Positions 36,060 to 46,610 of a stretch of 64,000 nucleotides of DNA are shown one piece after another. The stretch's first letter is position 1. Each line of letters opens with the position of its first letter. A model generated the notes under the pieces. It was given only the letters and a program-made list of their open reading frames with translations. It was not told where the DNA came from and made no database searches. The DNA is from Phragmites australis (lineage: Eukaryota > Streptophyta > Magnoliopsida > Poales > Poaceae): NCBI RefSeq assembly GCF_958298935.1, contig NC_084922.1, forward strand, positions 4,776,501-4,840,500, given 5' to 3'. The position numbers and the translations under genes were made by a program.

Positions 36060-36674
36060 CACACGGTATATCTATTATGTGCCTAGCGCGCTGTAGTTCA
36101 CTGCTGTGTCACCCCGCAACTACGATAAAAAACAGTATAGTTACGACTCACAAGATATGTCAGTTACTAACAACATATATGATCGTAATTAGGTATCTTA
36201 TCTAGTTATAATTATGTACTTTTTTGTCATGTAATCGTAACTGGGTCACATCTATGTACACCTCCAGTTACGATTTAAAAACAGTATAATTGTTATTGTA
36301 ACTGACTTTTTGTTATATGATCGTAACTCAACTATCTGTACATTTGTAATTGACTAAAAAAAATTTTAGTCGTAACTGTGATCACAACTGGGTCACCTCT
36401 ACGTACACCCCAGTTACGATAAAAAAGCAGTATAGTTGCTATCGTAACTGACTTTTTTGTCACATAATCGTAACTCAACTATCTGTGTTGTCATAATCAT
36501 AACTGACTATTTTCTTAGTCGTAATGAGGGTGACGCAGCAGTAAACTATAATACTTCTCATAATTATATATTTTTTATCATGTGATCATAACTCACCTAC
36601 ATGTGACGTCGTAACTGCAATAACTAAGAATGACACAACGTAATTTACTGTTACGCTTAGACGGAAAATAGATG

Positions 36675-36676
<2 letters not shown>
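36060..36676. mobile_element. Micron-like element 1 between two (TA)n tracts
   Basis: A ~610-bp ORF-free segment sits between (TA)n tracts. The ends are related inverted sequences: ATCTATT plus GTGCCTAGCG on the left, and TTACGCTTAGACGG plus AATAGAT on the right. Inside, TAGTTCACTGCTGTGTCACC (36093) is inverted at 36530-36550. The body repeats CAGTTACGATAAAAA...CAGTATAGTT-like units at 36112-36160, 36261-36290 and 36410-36440. Insertion into a TA microsatellite matches the behaviour of the rice micron family; family identity is an inference. Confidence 0.5.

Positions 36677-36706
<30 letters not shown>
36677..36706. repeat. (TA)n microsatellite 2
   Basis: About 15 TA dinucleotides separating the two micron-like elements, shared as boundary by both. 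Confidence 0.95.
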
Positions 36707-36707
<1 letters not shown>

Positions 36708-38444
36708 GCTGCTATTCTTAGCGCTGCGCTAAGAATAGTTATTTAACGCCCCGGCCTTCCCGCGCCCCGATCGTAGCAAGGCTCCAGCGATCACCCGCAA
36801 CCGTAAAATTATCATTCGCAACCGTAAAATTGATATTCGTAACTGTAAAAACACAGTGTTGGTCCCTGATTTTTAACGTATTGAGTTCTGGCGAGCACCT
36901 TGCAACCGTAAAACACAGTATGATGAGCTCGCAACCGTGAAAACCCAGTATTCGTAACCGTAAACTCTATTGACTTTAACCGTAGAATTCCGTATTGCAA
37001 GCCGTATAATGACAAGCCTTTTATGGTTACATCAGAGAACATACTACTTGAAACAAAGAATGTTATCCATGTCGCATAACAGTGAAATATTGCATAGTTC
37101 CTGCACTTAATTATGTTCCTTCAAATACATGATTTTAGGAATTGTACTACTAAATTTTGTATTGTAATAATAATGAATATTACACAATACCTACTAATAG
37201 ATGATATTAGTACATGTATTGGATTCTACAGTCAGCACTACTAAATTCTACACTAATATCTTTATGGATGACTGTAGTACGTTGTTGCCGCCGTCATCAC
37301 CCTTGCCGTGGGTGTCCCTGTCACCATGTCTGCCTGAGGAGGAGAGGAGGATAGATGTGTAACAAAGCCTGCAGTGCTGGGGATTGTGCCGAGAAGATCC
37401 GACCTACTGGATTATACATTTGCAGTTACTGCATAGATCAAAACAGAGATAAAATACAACATTAGAATCTGCTCCATTGAAGAAGCCCAAAATTGACTAA
37501 TCTAGCCAACAACTACATGTAATGTATCGATCAAGAAACCATGCCCGATTTACAGAAAACCAACAAAAACAATAGACCTAATTAGTCACATCTGCTCAGA
37601 TCCATTACATGGGCGAGCCACTTCAACTCATATCCACGCCCTTCACTCAGAAGTCAGATCCGCACTGATGGCTACCTGATCAAGGACGTTTGCCGGTGCT
37701 TCGCATCATGAGGGTGGCCAGCAGGGCCTGCGCGGTGCTTGTCCTACTAGTTGGAGGAAGAGGAAGACGCCTCATGCCCAATCTTGTCGTGCCCGCCACT
37801 CCCCTACGCGCGGGCAACACTTGACGAGGGAGGGAGGCTAGATGCGACCTCCCATGGGGGCTGCCACCGGTGCATCCAACATCCACATCTGCGTGCATCA
37901 TGGCCTTCTTGGCATCCATCGTCACTGCCGCTGCCGCCGATCTAGATCAAGATTTGAGCATTGGATATGAGAGAGAGTTGGATAGGAGAGAGACATGGGA
38001 TGGAAACTGGAATGAAATAGGAGGAAAGAGGGGGTGGTTTCGTTTTTTTATTCACGGTGGTCGAGATTTTACGGTTGCGGGGAGCGTCTTTGTGTTTTTT
38101 ACAGTTGCGGGTGGTGGTAACATCTAGCGGTAAAAAAATGAACCTATATAAGGTTACAATAACTAATACATTACGGTTGCAGGTTAGGCTGGGGAGCAAC
38201 GTGTTGGTTAGTGGGGAGGTTACATATGTACGGTCGTAATGAATAAGAATTTACTTATAGGAAACAATGCATTTAATGGTAACGTCCAATCGTAAAATAA
38301 TGAACAGATATACGGTTACAATAACAAATGAACTACGGTTGCGGGCTGGGTGTCTGGTTGGCGGGGTGGTTCAGGAGACCAGGGTCGGAGGGCGCGCGCG
38401 GCCAGGGTGTTAAATAGCTATTTTTAGCGCAGGGAGTAGAATAG

Positions 38445-38447
<3 letters not shown>
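36707..38447. mobile_element. Micron-like element 2 between two (TA)n tracts
   Basis: A ~1.74-kb non-coding element with inverted ends: CTATTCTTAGCGCTGCGCTA then ATAGTTATTTAACGCCC at the left, and GGGTGTTAAATAGCTAT then AGCGCAGGGAGTAGAATAG at the right. The subterminal regions repeat the motifs CAACCGTAAAA (left, 36795-36990) and ACGGTTGCGGG (right, 38070-38345). (TA)n directly abuts both ends. The middle (37250-37990) holds GC-rich pieces with short ORFs and nothing recognisable. Confidence 0.6.

Positions 38448-38502
<55 letters not shown>
38448..38502. repeat. (TA)n microsatellite 3
   Basis: About 27 TA dinucleotides forming the right border of micron-like element 2. Confidence 0.95.
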
Positions 38503-38505
<3 letters not shown>

Positions 38506-39017
38506 CAGGGTGATCAATATTTGTCTTGCTAATGCACTAGAATCGTGACTGCTTTGATTATTTTTGCTGTCAAAGTCTCAGGCAAGCTGCTACTGAACCT
38601 ACGCGTCGTTATCGTGCAAGGACCGGATCCATTTGGTTGCCGGCTAGACTTCCCTTGAATTGCTTAGGCAGCAACGCAATCCCAGTACACAGAAAAGGGG
38701 GGGAAAAAAAATACGGGGCCTGGATAGCTGTTGGGACCCACTAGTCGGTGTCTTGCTTCATGGTCTTTATATGGGGCGGGCACCCCTATAGCTTGTTCCA
38801 TGCCAGCTAAACCAACACTCGGCCTCCTCCTGCCTCCAAGCACCCCAATCCATCATCTTCTGATCATCGCTGGTTTGTTGCCCATCTATCTACCAATAAT
38901 ATTTGCAGTTTGATTTCATTTTCTCACATAGATGAATGCATCTTTCAATTGTTCAGTTGTCTTGGACTATTTTCCAACGCAATACACATATATAGATACA
39001 TACATACATATGTATAT

Positions 39018-39024
<7 letters not shown>

Positions 39025-39075
<51 letters not shown>
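39025..39075. repeat. (TA)n microsatellite 4
   Basis: About 25 TA dinucleotides in the upstream intergenic region of the first LPR-type gene; no element adjoins it. The rest of 38503-39900 shows no gene. Confidence 0.95.
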
Positions 39076-39078
<3 letters not shown>

Positions 39079-39916
39079 GGTGCCTCATGTTCAACCTAGA
39101 GGAAATATTAGGTGTACAAGAGTATTTTGATGCACATATGCACAAATCAATATTGATTGTCGGTTCTAATCTAGACGGCTCAAGTAGTAGGTGTATCCTA
39201 TGTATATATGCTATCATTATCCGAAAGGGAAAATTTCAATAGCCTTTACAGACATATAGATTATCAATATCGTTTATTTATATTGAGATTCATATAAAAA
39301 TAGATAAAAAATATAATATAGATAAAAAATTAATAGATGAATAGATATCAGATAGAAAGAATAGATGAACGAGATAACTAGTATGTCTATACCTATTGGA
39401 AATTGACTTTAGCCCATATTTGCGTATTATATGCAGATAGTGCGCTTGACTAGATCATTCACGTTTTGCTTTTTCCAGAGCAAGGATAATCCAAATTCTC
39501 CAATTAAATATGATTTGATTATTACCCATAGCAAGTCTCATTTAATTTGTACGTGGTTTTGACTACGCACTAGAACGCTAGCTAGTGCCAGCATTACATA
39601 AGCATGGCACGCGGCCATTACCTTACTTAGCGTAGTGGAAGCTCCACATAGGCATATATACATATATGGAGCAGTACATGATCTGGATATATCTATGCAT
39701 GCATGCATGTTCGCCAATACCGGCAAAGCTAGTGCTCGTCTCAAAGTCTTCCCAACTACCGCTCCGCACACGGACGTAGCACTAACCGAACTCAAATCAT
39801 GAGCTGCACGACCTAGTCCTTGTGCGCTCTCTTTCTCTCTCTCTATATTACATGAAAAAATTGCAAAGGAACCAAGAATTTTTTTAGCAAATTGTGATAA
39901 TACCTTATTACTGACA

Positions 39917-39926
39917 TATAAAAATA
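39917..39926 (+). promoter_or_regulatory. Candidate TATA box for LPR-type gene 1
   Basis: TATAAAAATA lies 111-120 bases before the ATG at 40037, a plausible plant TATA spacing. The surrounding DNA is AT-rich, so chance occurrence is possible. Confidence 0.35.
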
Positions 39927-41290
39927 GTATATACATATATCCCCTTTCTGATCTATCGATCTTTATTAATTAATCCTTTCATCTTGGCTCTCGCATCGCG
40001 TTGGATGCAGAGGAAGCAAGCAACAGGGCGGCTGAAATGTTCGCGAGAGCTGAGCTAGCCGTTCTTCTCCTGATCGTCGGCGTCGCCGCGGGGTTCAGGA
40101 CACCAGTGCCACCGCCGCCGCCGGTGTCGGAGGACACCCTTGAGAAGGTGGCAGGGTCGCTGGAAATGTACGTCGACAAGCTCCCTCAGATGCGGAAGAT
40201 CTTCGGCTACTCCATCAAATACGGCCGGCCGACGCCGATTCACCTCACCATCGGGATGTACCAGAAAAAATGGGTACGCACCTGTGTCTGAACTCTGAAG
40301 TGATGGTTAAGTGTTAAAGTGACGCACTGTGCGTCAGTAAGCATATGACGCACGCTATACTAACACCCTAACAAATTCTCTGCCTGAGGAACGAGGAATT
40401 CTCGTGAGAATTAATTCTAGGGAAATCTGAGCCGTTTCCCGCGAAATTGATTTGTATATTTGTGTGTGCAAAATTCATCCGTGTATTTGTGTGTGCATAT
40501 GTAATGCAGAAATTCCACAGAGACCTGCCGGCGACCACCGTGTTCGTGTTCGGAACGTCGGCGGAGACCGCCAGCTTCCCCGGACCCACCATCGAGGCCG
40601 TGCAGGGTGTCCCGCTGTGGGTGACGTGGGACAACCACCTCCCCGACCGCCACATCCTCCCGTGGGACCCCACCGTGCCCACCGCCATCCCCCACCACGG
40701 CGGCGTCCCCACCGTCGTCCACCTCCACGGCGGCGTCCACCCGCCGCAGTCAGACGGCAATGCCAACGCCTGGTTCACCGCCGGCTTCCGTGAGAGGGGC
40801 CCCACTTGGACGACGCCGACGTACGCGTACCCCAACGTGCAGTCGCCCGGCGTCCTCTGGTACCACGACCACGCGCTCGGCCTCACCCGCGCCAACCTCC
40901 TCGCCGGCCTCCTTGGCGCCTATGTCATCCGCAATCCGGCAGTGGAGCAGCCGCTCGGCCTCCCCTGCGGCGACGGGTTCGACCAGGTGCTCATGCTCGC
41001 CGACCGCAGCTTCTACGCCGACGGCTCGCTCTACATGAACTCCACCGGCGACAACCCGAGCATCCACCCTCAGTGGCAGCCCGAGTACTTCGGCGAGGCC
41101 ATCACCGTCAACGGCAAGGCCTGGCCGTTCCTTCTCGTCGCGCGCCGCCGCTACCGCTTCCGCGTCATCAACACCAGCAATGCACGCTACTTCAACCTCT
41201 CGCTGACCAACGGCCTCCCGTTCCACGTCGTCGGCTCCGACACCAGCTACCTGTCCCAGCCGGCCGTCGTGACCCACCTCCTCGTCTCCG

Positions 41291-41670
41291 TGTTGAAAAC
41301 TGCACAGGATCAATACTCGCTGGAACGCTCACTATCTCTCTCTCTCTCTGAACTCGATGAACGCTCGATGAACGATGAACTCAGTGGACAGAGAATTGGT
41401 GCAGCGCAACGAACTGCTGCTTTTTTCCTTCTTCTTCTATTTATTGACCTTGATTACATGCAAGACTTGGCACTCTTCAGTACCTCCCACGCCCCGCGCT
41501 TTCTGCTGCGCCATCCCACAGCCACGCGATGTGGGCGACATTGCCGGGTGACCAAGCCCCGCCCACACACACACATGCGCACGACGCGAAGGAAGCGCCG
41601 CGCTCACCTCACTACATGCTGAAGATAGACACACGCACACACACACGCAACAGAAAGAGTAAACTCAACA
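41291..41670 (-). repeat. Copia 3' LTR (left copy)
   Basis: A 380-bp LTR with TG...CA ends, identical to the copy at 46231-46610. It contains a CT microsatellite near its start on the plus strand and a CACACA run near its end. Because the element reads on the minus strand, this is its 3' LTR. The short ORFs in both LTRs are by-products. Confidence 0.93.
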
Positions 41671-41679
41671 CACTCCCCC

Positions 41680-44600
41680 CTAATTCTGTTGCGCCGGACT
41701 GATCTTGACAACGCCACTCCGACCACGCAGTTCCAGAAGACGTTCGCGCGGTAGCGGCTTGGTGAGCAGGTCCGCCAGCTGGTCACCAGTCCTGATGTAG
41801 TCCGTTTCGATGACGCCGGAGCTGATGCAGTCACGGATGAAATGGAACCGGACGTCAATGTGTTTGCTCCTCTCATGGAGCACCGGATTCTTAGCCAGTG
41901 CCAATGCTGACTTGTTGTCGATGTAGAGCAGTGGCGCGATGACCTTGGCGTTCACCAAATCAGCGAGCAGGCGCGACAGCCACACTCCCTGACACGCCGC
42001 GGTAGCGCCGGCGATGTACTCCGCCTCGCACGATGACAACGCCACCACGCGTTGCTTCTGCGATTGCCAGCTAACCGGGTTCTGGCCGAGGAAGAAGAAC
42101 ACCCCGGAAGTGCTTTTCCGGTCGTCGGTATCCCCGGCGTGATCAGCATCACTGAACCCGATCAGTTCCAGAGCTCCTTCCCCCCGCCGGTAAACACAGC
42201 CGTAGGACCTCGTCCCGGCGATGTACCTCAGCAGGTGCTTGACAGCACTCCAGTGCTCGGTAGTGGGCGCCTCCATGAAGCGACTTACATAACCAACTGC
42301 GAATGCTATATCAGGACGTGTATGGACCAAGTACCTCAGACTCCCGACGACGCTGCGGTACAGGGTCTTGTCCACTGGAGGGTTCGAGCTCGTCTTGCTC
42401 AGCTTGAGTCGTGGCTCCATCGGAGTGCTGCAAGGATTGCACCCCGTGAGCCCGGCCTTCTCGATGATCTTGTCCGCATAGGCACCTTGGCACAGCGTGA
42501 TGCCTTTGGCGCCCTGACGAACCTCGATGCCGAGGTAGTAGTGCAGCGATCCGAGATCGCTCATGCTGAAGAGCCGGGCCATCTCCTTCTTGAAACGATC
42601 GACCTCCGTCGGGTCCGCTCCAACCACGACGAGGTCATCGACATACACTCCGACGAGCAGCAGGTTTCCGCCGGAACCCCGCACGTACACCGCGTGCTCA
42701 GCTTCACTGCACCTGAACCCAAGAGACCGCAGTGAGCTGTCCAACTTCGCATTCCAAGCCCGGGGCGCTTGCCGAAGCCCGTACAGCGCCTTGTGGAGCC
42801 TGTACACCTTGCGCTCCTTCCCTCGGATTGCATAACCCGGCGGTTGCTCGACGTACACCTCCTCCGCCAGGTCTCCATTGAGAAATGCTGACTTCACATC
42901 GAGGTGGTGCACCGTCCACCCGTAGTGCGCGGCGATGGCGAGGAGGAACCGCACGGATTCCATGCGCGCCACCGGCGCAAACACCTCATCAAAGTCGACG
43001 CCGGCGCGCTGCACATAGCCCTTCGCCACCAGACGCGCCTTGTGCCTGGTGATGTTGCCGTCAGCGTCGCGCTTGATCTTGAAAACCCATTTGAGGCCGA
43101 TGGGTTTCACTCCTGGAGGCGCGTCGGTGAGCGTCCAAGTCTTGTTTTCGTTGATGGACTTGAGCTCCTCCGACATGGCCCGCTTCCACTCCTCATGTCC
43201 TGCCACCTCGTCAAACGTGGACGGCTCCGCGTCCGTGGCGAGGAGCAGATCGCCGTCCGCCACCAAGTCGTCGTCGTCGTACAGAAGGTTGTCGACGACT
43301 CTGAACCGGTGCGCGGCCTCTTCATCATCGTCTGCGTCCAACGCCTCCAGTGCACCTGTCGTAGGGGACACGAACTGCACCGGCACAGTACCCCTCTTCG
43401 CCAGCTCACCTTGCCACGGAACGGGCCCGCCTTGTACTCGCGGTGCGCGCGGTGACGATGCAGCTGGTGATGATGCCGCAGAGCTCGATGACGACGAAGA
43501 CGCAACTTGATGCGCCGAGTGCGTGTCTCCAGGCGGTGGCGTGTGCGTCGCGCCTTCAGCCGCCCCTCCCGTTAAGGGCGACATTGGAGCCTGGCCGTCT
43601 GGGAAGGCGCCAGCATGCCCTCCAGTCTCCCCTTCAGCCCAGTCATCCTCCACCACGAGCGTGTCCTGGCCAGCGCTGTAGGTGACACCCTCCGTGCCAC
43701 CACTATTGTCGGCTGCGCTCCAGTCCCAGGCCGCGTCCTCCTCAAACACGGCATCGCGTGTGACGTGCACCCGGTTGCCGACGGGGTCGAACACCCGATA
43801 TGCCTTCGACCCAGGCTCGTAGCCGATCATCACCATCCTCACACTCCGGTCGTCGAGCTTCCCCGCATTCGGCTTGGTGACCTTCACATGCGCCACACAA
43901 CCGAAGACACGCAGGAAGTGGACAGCCGGCTTCTGGCCGTACCAGGCCTCATACGGCGTGCGCCCCACCAAGCTTCTTGTCGGGGCGCGATTGAGCAGGA
44001 AGACGGCCGTCATCACAGCCTCTCCCCACAGCCACGCCGGAACCGCCTTGGCCTTCATCATGCTCCGTGCCATGGCGAGCACGGTCTGATTCCGGCGCTC
44101 CACCACGCCGTTCTGTTGGGGAGAATACGGCGCGGTGAGGTGCCGCTTGATCCCGCGCTCGGAGCAGTATTCGAGGAAGCTCACCGACGTGAACTCCCCC
44201 CCACGATCGGTGCGGAACGCCTTGATCTTCCGCCCGGATTCCACCTCGACGCCGGCGCGCAGTTTGCGGAACGCGTCCTCGGCGTCGGATTTGTTGGCGA
44301 GTAGAACCGCCCACATGTACCGCGACATGTCGTCGACGACCAGCATCAGGTACCGCTTGCCGCCGGGTGTTGCAGGCGTGACGGGGCCGCAGAGGTCCCC
44401 GTGGATCAGCTCCAAAGGCTTGGCGGCGCGGTAGTTCGCCTCCTGCGGGAACGACGCTCGACGCTGCTTCCCGGCCAGGCAGGCGTCGCAGACGTGCTCG
44501 ACGTGCTCGATCTGCGGCAGGCCTCGCACCATGCCCTCGCGCCCCATCTTCCTCAGCGCCTGAAAGCCCAGATGCCCGAACCGGGCATGCCACTTCCACT

Positions 44601-46170
44601 CCGCGTCGCCGTACATGGCGGCCAGGCACACTGGCGGCGTCGGCTCCAATGGCAGAATGTACAAGCGATTAGGTGTACGCTTTACCTTGGCGAGCAGCTC
44701 ACGAGACACCCGGTCCCACATACGGAGGACCCCTTCTTCGATCTCGATCTTGCAGCCGTGCTCGTCAAGTTGCCCGATGCTGAGGATGCTGCTCTGGAGT
44801 CGAGGAATGTGGTAGACGTCGTGGAAGGCTCGGTGTCCGCCGTCCTTGGATGCGAACAGCACCGTGCCGCGCCCAGCGATCTCCACGAGCGAGCCATCCC
44901 CAAACCTCACAGAACCGAGGACGCCGGGGTTCAACTCGGAGAAGACGGACGCGTCGCCGGTCATGTGGTTTGACGCGCCGGTATCAAGATACCATTGCAT
45001 CTCCCCACGTTCGCCGTCGCCGTCCAGCTCCGCCACAACCTTGTGCTCGTTGAGGAAGACGTGCTCGGTGCGCCGCCCACCGTGGTTAACCGTTTCAGAT
45101 GGTGTCACCACGGCCATGTGCAGAGCAGGCATCTCCCGTTCCGCCTGAGCCAGGTTCGCTTGTGGATGGTTCGCAGCCGCCGCCGCAGCTGCCTTCTCCT
45201 CGTCCCGCTTCTTCTTCCGGCACTCCCGCTTCCAGTGCCCAGTATTACCACAGTAGTGGCAGGCGTTGTCATCCTCGCCACCACCGCCGCCTTTCGGCGG
45301 TCCCGAGCGCGTCTCCTTGCCGCGCTCCTTGCCGCGACCGCCCACGTCGCGACGCTTGCCAGGGCCAGACGACGCCTTGTCGCGCGCCGCCGACCCGTCG
45401 GCGTTGATGTTGAGGCGCGACGCGAGGCGGGCGATCACCTGCTCCTCGGTGAAGTACAGCTTGCCGTCGATCTCCTTGCCGGCAGCGCCGCCACCTCTCC
45501 CCTTTGAGCGGTTCAGGCGCTCCTCCGTCGCCTTGAGTCGCCCAACCAGCTCGTCCAGAGACACATCCTCGAGATCGAGGAGCGTCTCGATCGCCACCGC
45601 AATCTGCTCAAAACGATCAGGGAGAGCCTCCAGAAACTTACGCACGATTTCCTCCTCCTCGTGCTCCTCACCGAGGATCGCGAGCTGATCGGTGATCCTG
45701 GTGATGCGGCTCGCGAAGTCGTCGATGGACTCCCCTTCCTTGAAGGTGATGCCGTCGAACTCGCGGCGCAGTGTCTTCGCCTTCGCCTTCCGCACCCGGT
45801 CGACGCCGATGTACCGGGTCTTGAGCGATTCCCACGCCGCCTTGGCCGTGGGCTTGTTGGCGATGCTCCCCCTCAACTCCTCCGGGACCGCCTTGCACAG
45901 CGCCTCGAGTGCGTTGCGGTCGTCGGTGTAGTCGACGGCGCCGACGTTGATCGCCTCCCAGAGCTGCCGCCCTTGCAGCATGACGCGCATCAACGCCGCC
46001 CAGTCGGTGTAGTTCGTCTTCGTCAACATTGGCCACCCCGCGTTGCCGATTTCCTTGACCGTGCGGTGAAGCACCAGTGCACGGTCCCTTCCGCCGCTCC
46101 CTCCTGAGCGGCCGCCGAAGGGCGACCACGATCGCCGACGCCGCGGCGATCTTGACGCGTTGCGAGGCAT
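41680..46170 (-). CDS. Copia gag-pol polyprotein
   Basis: A single 1,496-residue frame makes all element proteins. I start it at ATG 46170; the frame extends upstream into the LTR only through non-ATG codons. The domains run in Copia order. Gag UBN2 (~45-215) is followed by a CCHC zinc knuckle CHYCGNTGHWKREC (304-317). The protease active site DTGA is at 396. The integrase HHCC finger uses H528, H533, C561 and C564, and the DD35E core uses D592, D655 and E691. The reverse transcriptase (~1010-1250) has YVDD at 1176-1179. The RNase H (~1341-1471) has SDADHAGD and SSCEAEY. Integrase before RT defines Ty1/Copia. The TAG stop lies inside the polypurine tract. No frame damage is seen. It is transcribed from the LTR at 46231-46610, opposite to the disrupted gene. 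Confidence 0.95.
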   Translation of the reverse strand: MPRNASRSPRRRRSWSPFGGRSGGSGGRDRALVLHRTVKEIGNAGWPMLTKTNYTDWAALMRVMLQGRQLWEAINVGAVDYTDDRNALEALCKAVPEELRGSIANKPTAKAAWESLKTRYIGVDRVRKAKAKTLRREFDGITFKEGESIDDFASRITRITDQLAILGEEHEEEEIVRKFLEALPDRFEQIAVAIETLLDLEDVSLDELVGRLKATEERLNRSKGRGGGAAGKEIDGKLYFTEEQVIARLASRLNINADGSAARDKASSGPGKRRDVGGRGKERGKETRSGPPKGGGGGEDDNACHYCGNTGHWKRECRKKKRDEEKAAAAAAANHPQANLAQAEREMPALHMAVVTPSETVNHGGRRTEHVFLNEHKVVAELDGDGERGEMQWYLDTGASNHMTGDASVFSELNPGVLGSVRFGDGSLVEIAGRGTVLFASKDGGHRAFHDVYHIPRLQSSILSIGQLDEHGCKIEIEEGVLRMWDRVSRELLAKVKRTPNRLYILPLEPTPPVCLAAMYGDAEWKWHARFGHLGFQALRKMGREGMVRGLPQIEHVEHVCDACLAGKQRRASFPQEANYRAAKPLELIHGDLCGPVTPATPGGKRYLMLVVDDMSRYMWAVLLANKSDAEDAFRKLRAGVEVESGRKIKAFRTDRGGEFTSVSFLEYCSERGIKRHLTAPYSPQQNGVVERRNQTVLAMARSMMKAKAVPAWLWGEAVMTAVFLLNRAPTRSLVGRTPYEAWYGQKPAVHFLRVFGCVAHVKVTKPNAGKLDDRSVRMVMIGYEPGSKAYRVFDPVGNRVHVTRDAVFEEDAAWDWSAADNSGGTEGVTYSAGQDTLVVEDDWAEGETGGHAGAFPDGQAPMSPLTGGAAEGATHTPPPGDTHSAHQVASSSSSSSAASSPAASSPRAPRVQGGPVPWQGELAKRGTVPVQFVSPTTGALEALDADDDEEAAHRFRVVDNLLYDDDDLVADGDLLLATDAEPSTFDEVAGHEEWKRAMSEELKSINENKTWTLTDAPPGVKPIGLKWVFKIKRDADGNITRHKARLVAKGYVQRAGVDFDEVFAPVARMESVRFLLAIAAHYGWTVHHLDVKSAFLNGDLAEEVYVEQPPGYAIRGKERKVYRLHKALYGLRQAPRAWNAKLDSSLRSLGFRCSEAEHAVYVRGSGGNLLLVGVYVDDLVVVGADPTEVDRFKKEMARLFSMSDLGSLHYYLGIEVRQGAKGITLCQGAYADKIIEKAGLTGCNPCSTPMEPRLKLSKTSSNPPVDKTLYRSVVGSLRYLVHTRPDIAFAVGYVSRFMEAPTTEHWSAVKHLLRYIAGTRSYGCVYRRGEGALELIGFSDADHAGDTDDRKSTSGVFFFLGQNPVSWQSQKQRVVALSSCEAEYIAGATAACQGVWLSRLLADLVNAKVIAPLLYIDNKSALALAKNPVLHERSKHIDVRFHFIRDCISSGVIETDYIRTGDQLADLLTKPLPRERLLELRGRSGVVKISPAQQN

Positions 46171-46230
46171 GAACGCGGCGGTGATGGCTCGGTGACGATC
46201 CCAGCGACGGAATCTAGCTCTGGTACCAGT

Positions 46231-46610
46231 TGTTGAAAACTGCACAGGATCAATACTCGCTGGAACGCTCACTATCTCTCTCTCTCTCTGAACTCGATGA
46301 ACGCTCGATGAACGATGAACTCAGTGGACAGAGAATTGGTGCAGCGCAACGAACTGCTGCTTTTTTCCTTCTTCTTCTATTTATTGACCTTGATTACATG
46401 CAAGACTTGGCACTCTTCAGTACCTCCCACGCCCCGCGCTTTCTGCTGCGCCATCCCACAGCCACGCGATGTGGGCGACATTGCCGGGTGACCAAGCCCC
46501 GCCCACACACACACATGCGCACGACGCGAAGGAAGCGCCGCGCTCACCTCACTACATGCTGAAGATAGACACACGCACACACACACGCAACAGAAAGAGT
46601 AAACTCAACA
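46231..46610 (-). repeat. Copia 5' LTR (right copy)
   Basis: Identical to 41291-41670. On the minus strand it is the 5' LTR, directly followed by the primer-binding site and polyprotein, so it should carry the element's promoter. Confidence 0.93.

Noticed and set aside
40001..40036. Upstream start for LPR-type gene 1
   Set aside because: The extension begins with TTG and adds a charged stretch before the signal peptide; ATG 40037 is the natural start.
41291..41622. Plus- and minus-strand ORFs in the LTR, also seen as the C-terminal part of a 391-codon frame from 40447
   Set aside because: They are read-through of exon 2 into the inserted LTR and occur identically in both LTR copies; not genes.
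43600..46110. Long plus-strand ORFs (e.g. 43615-44304, 45661-46107)
   Set aside because: Antisense shadows of the GC-rich Copia polyprotein.
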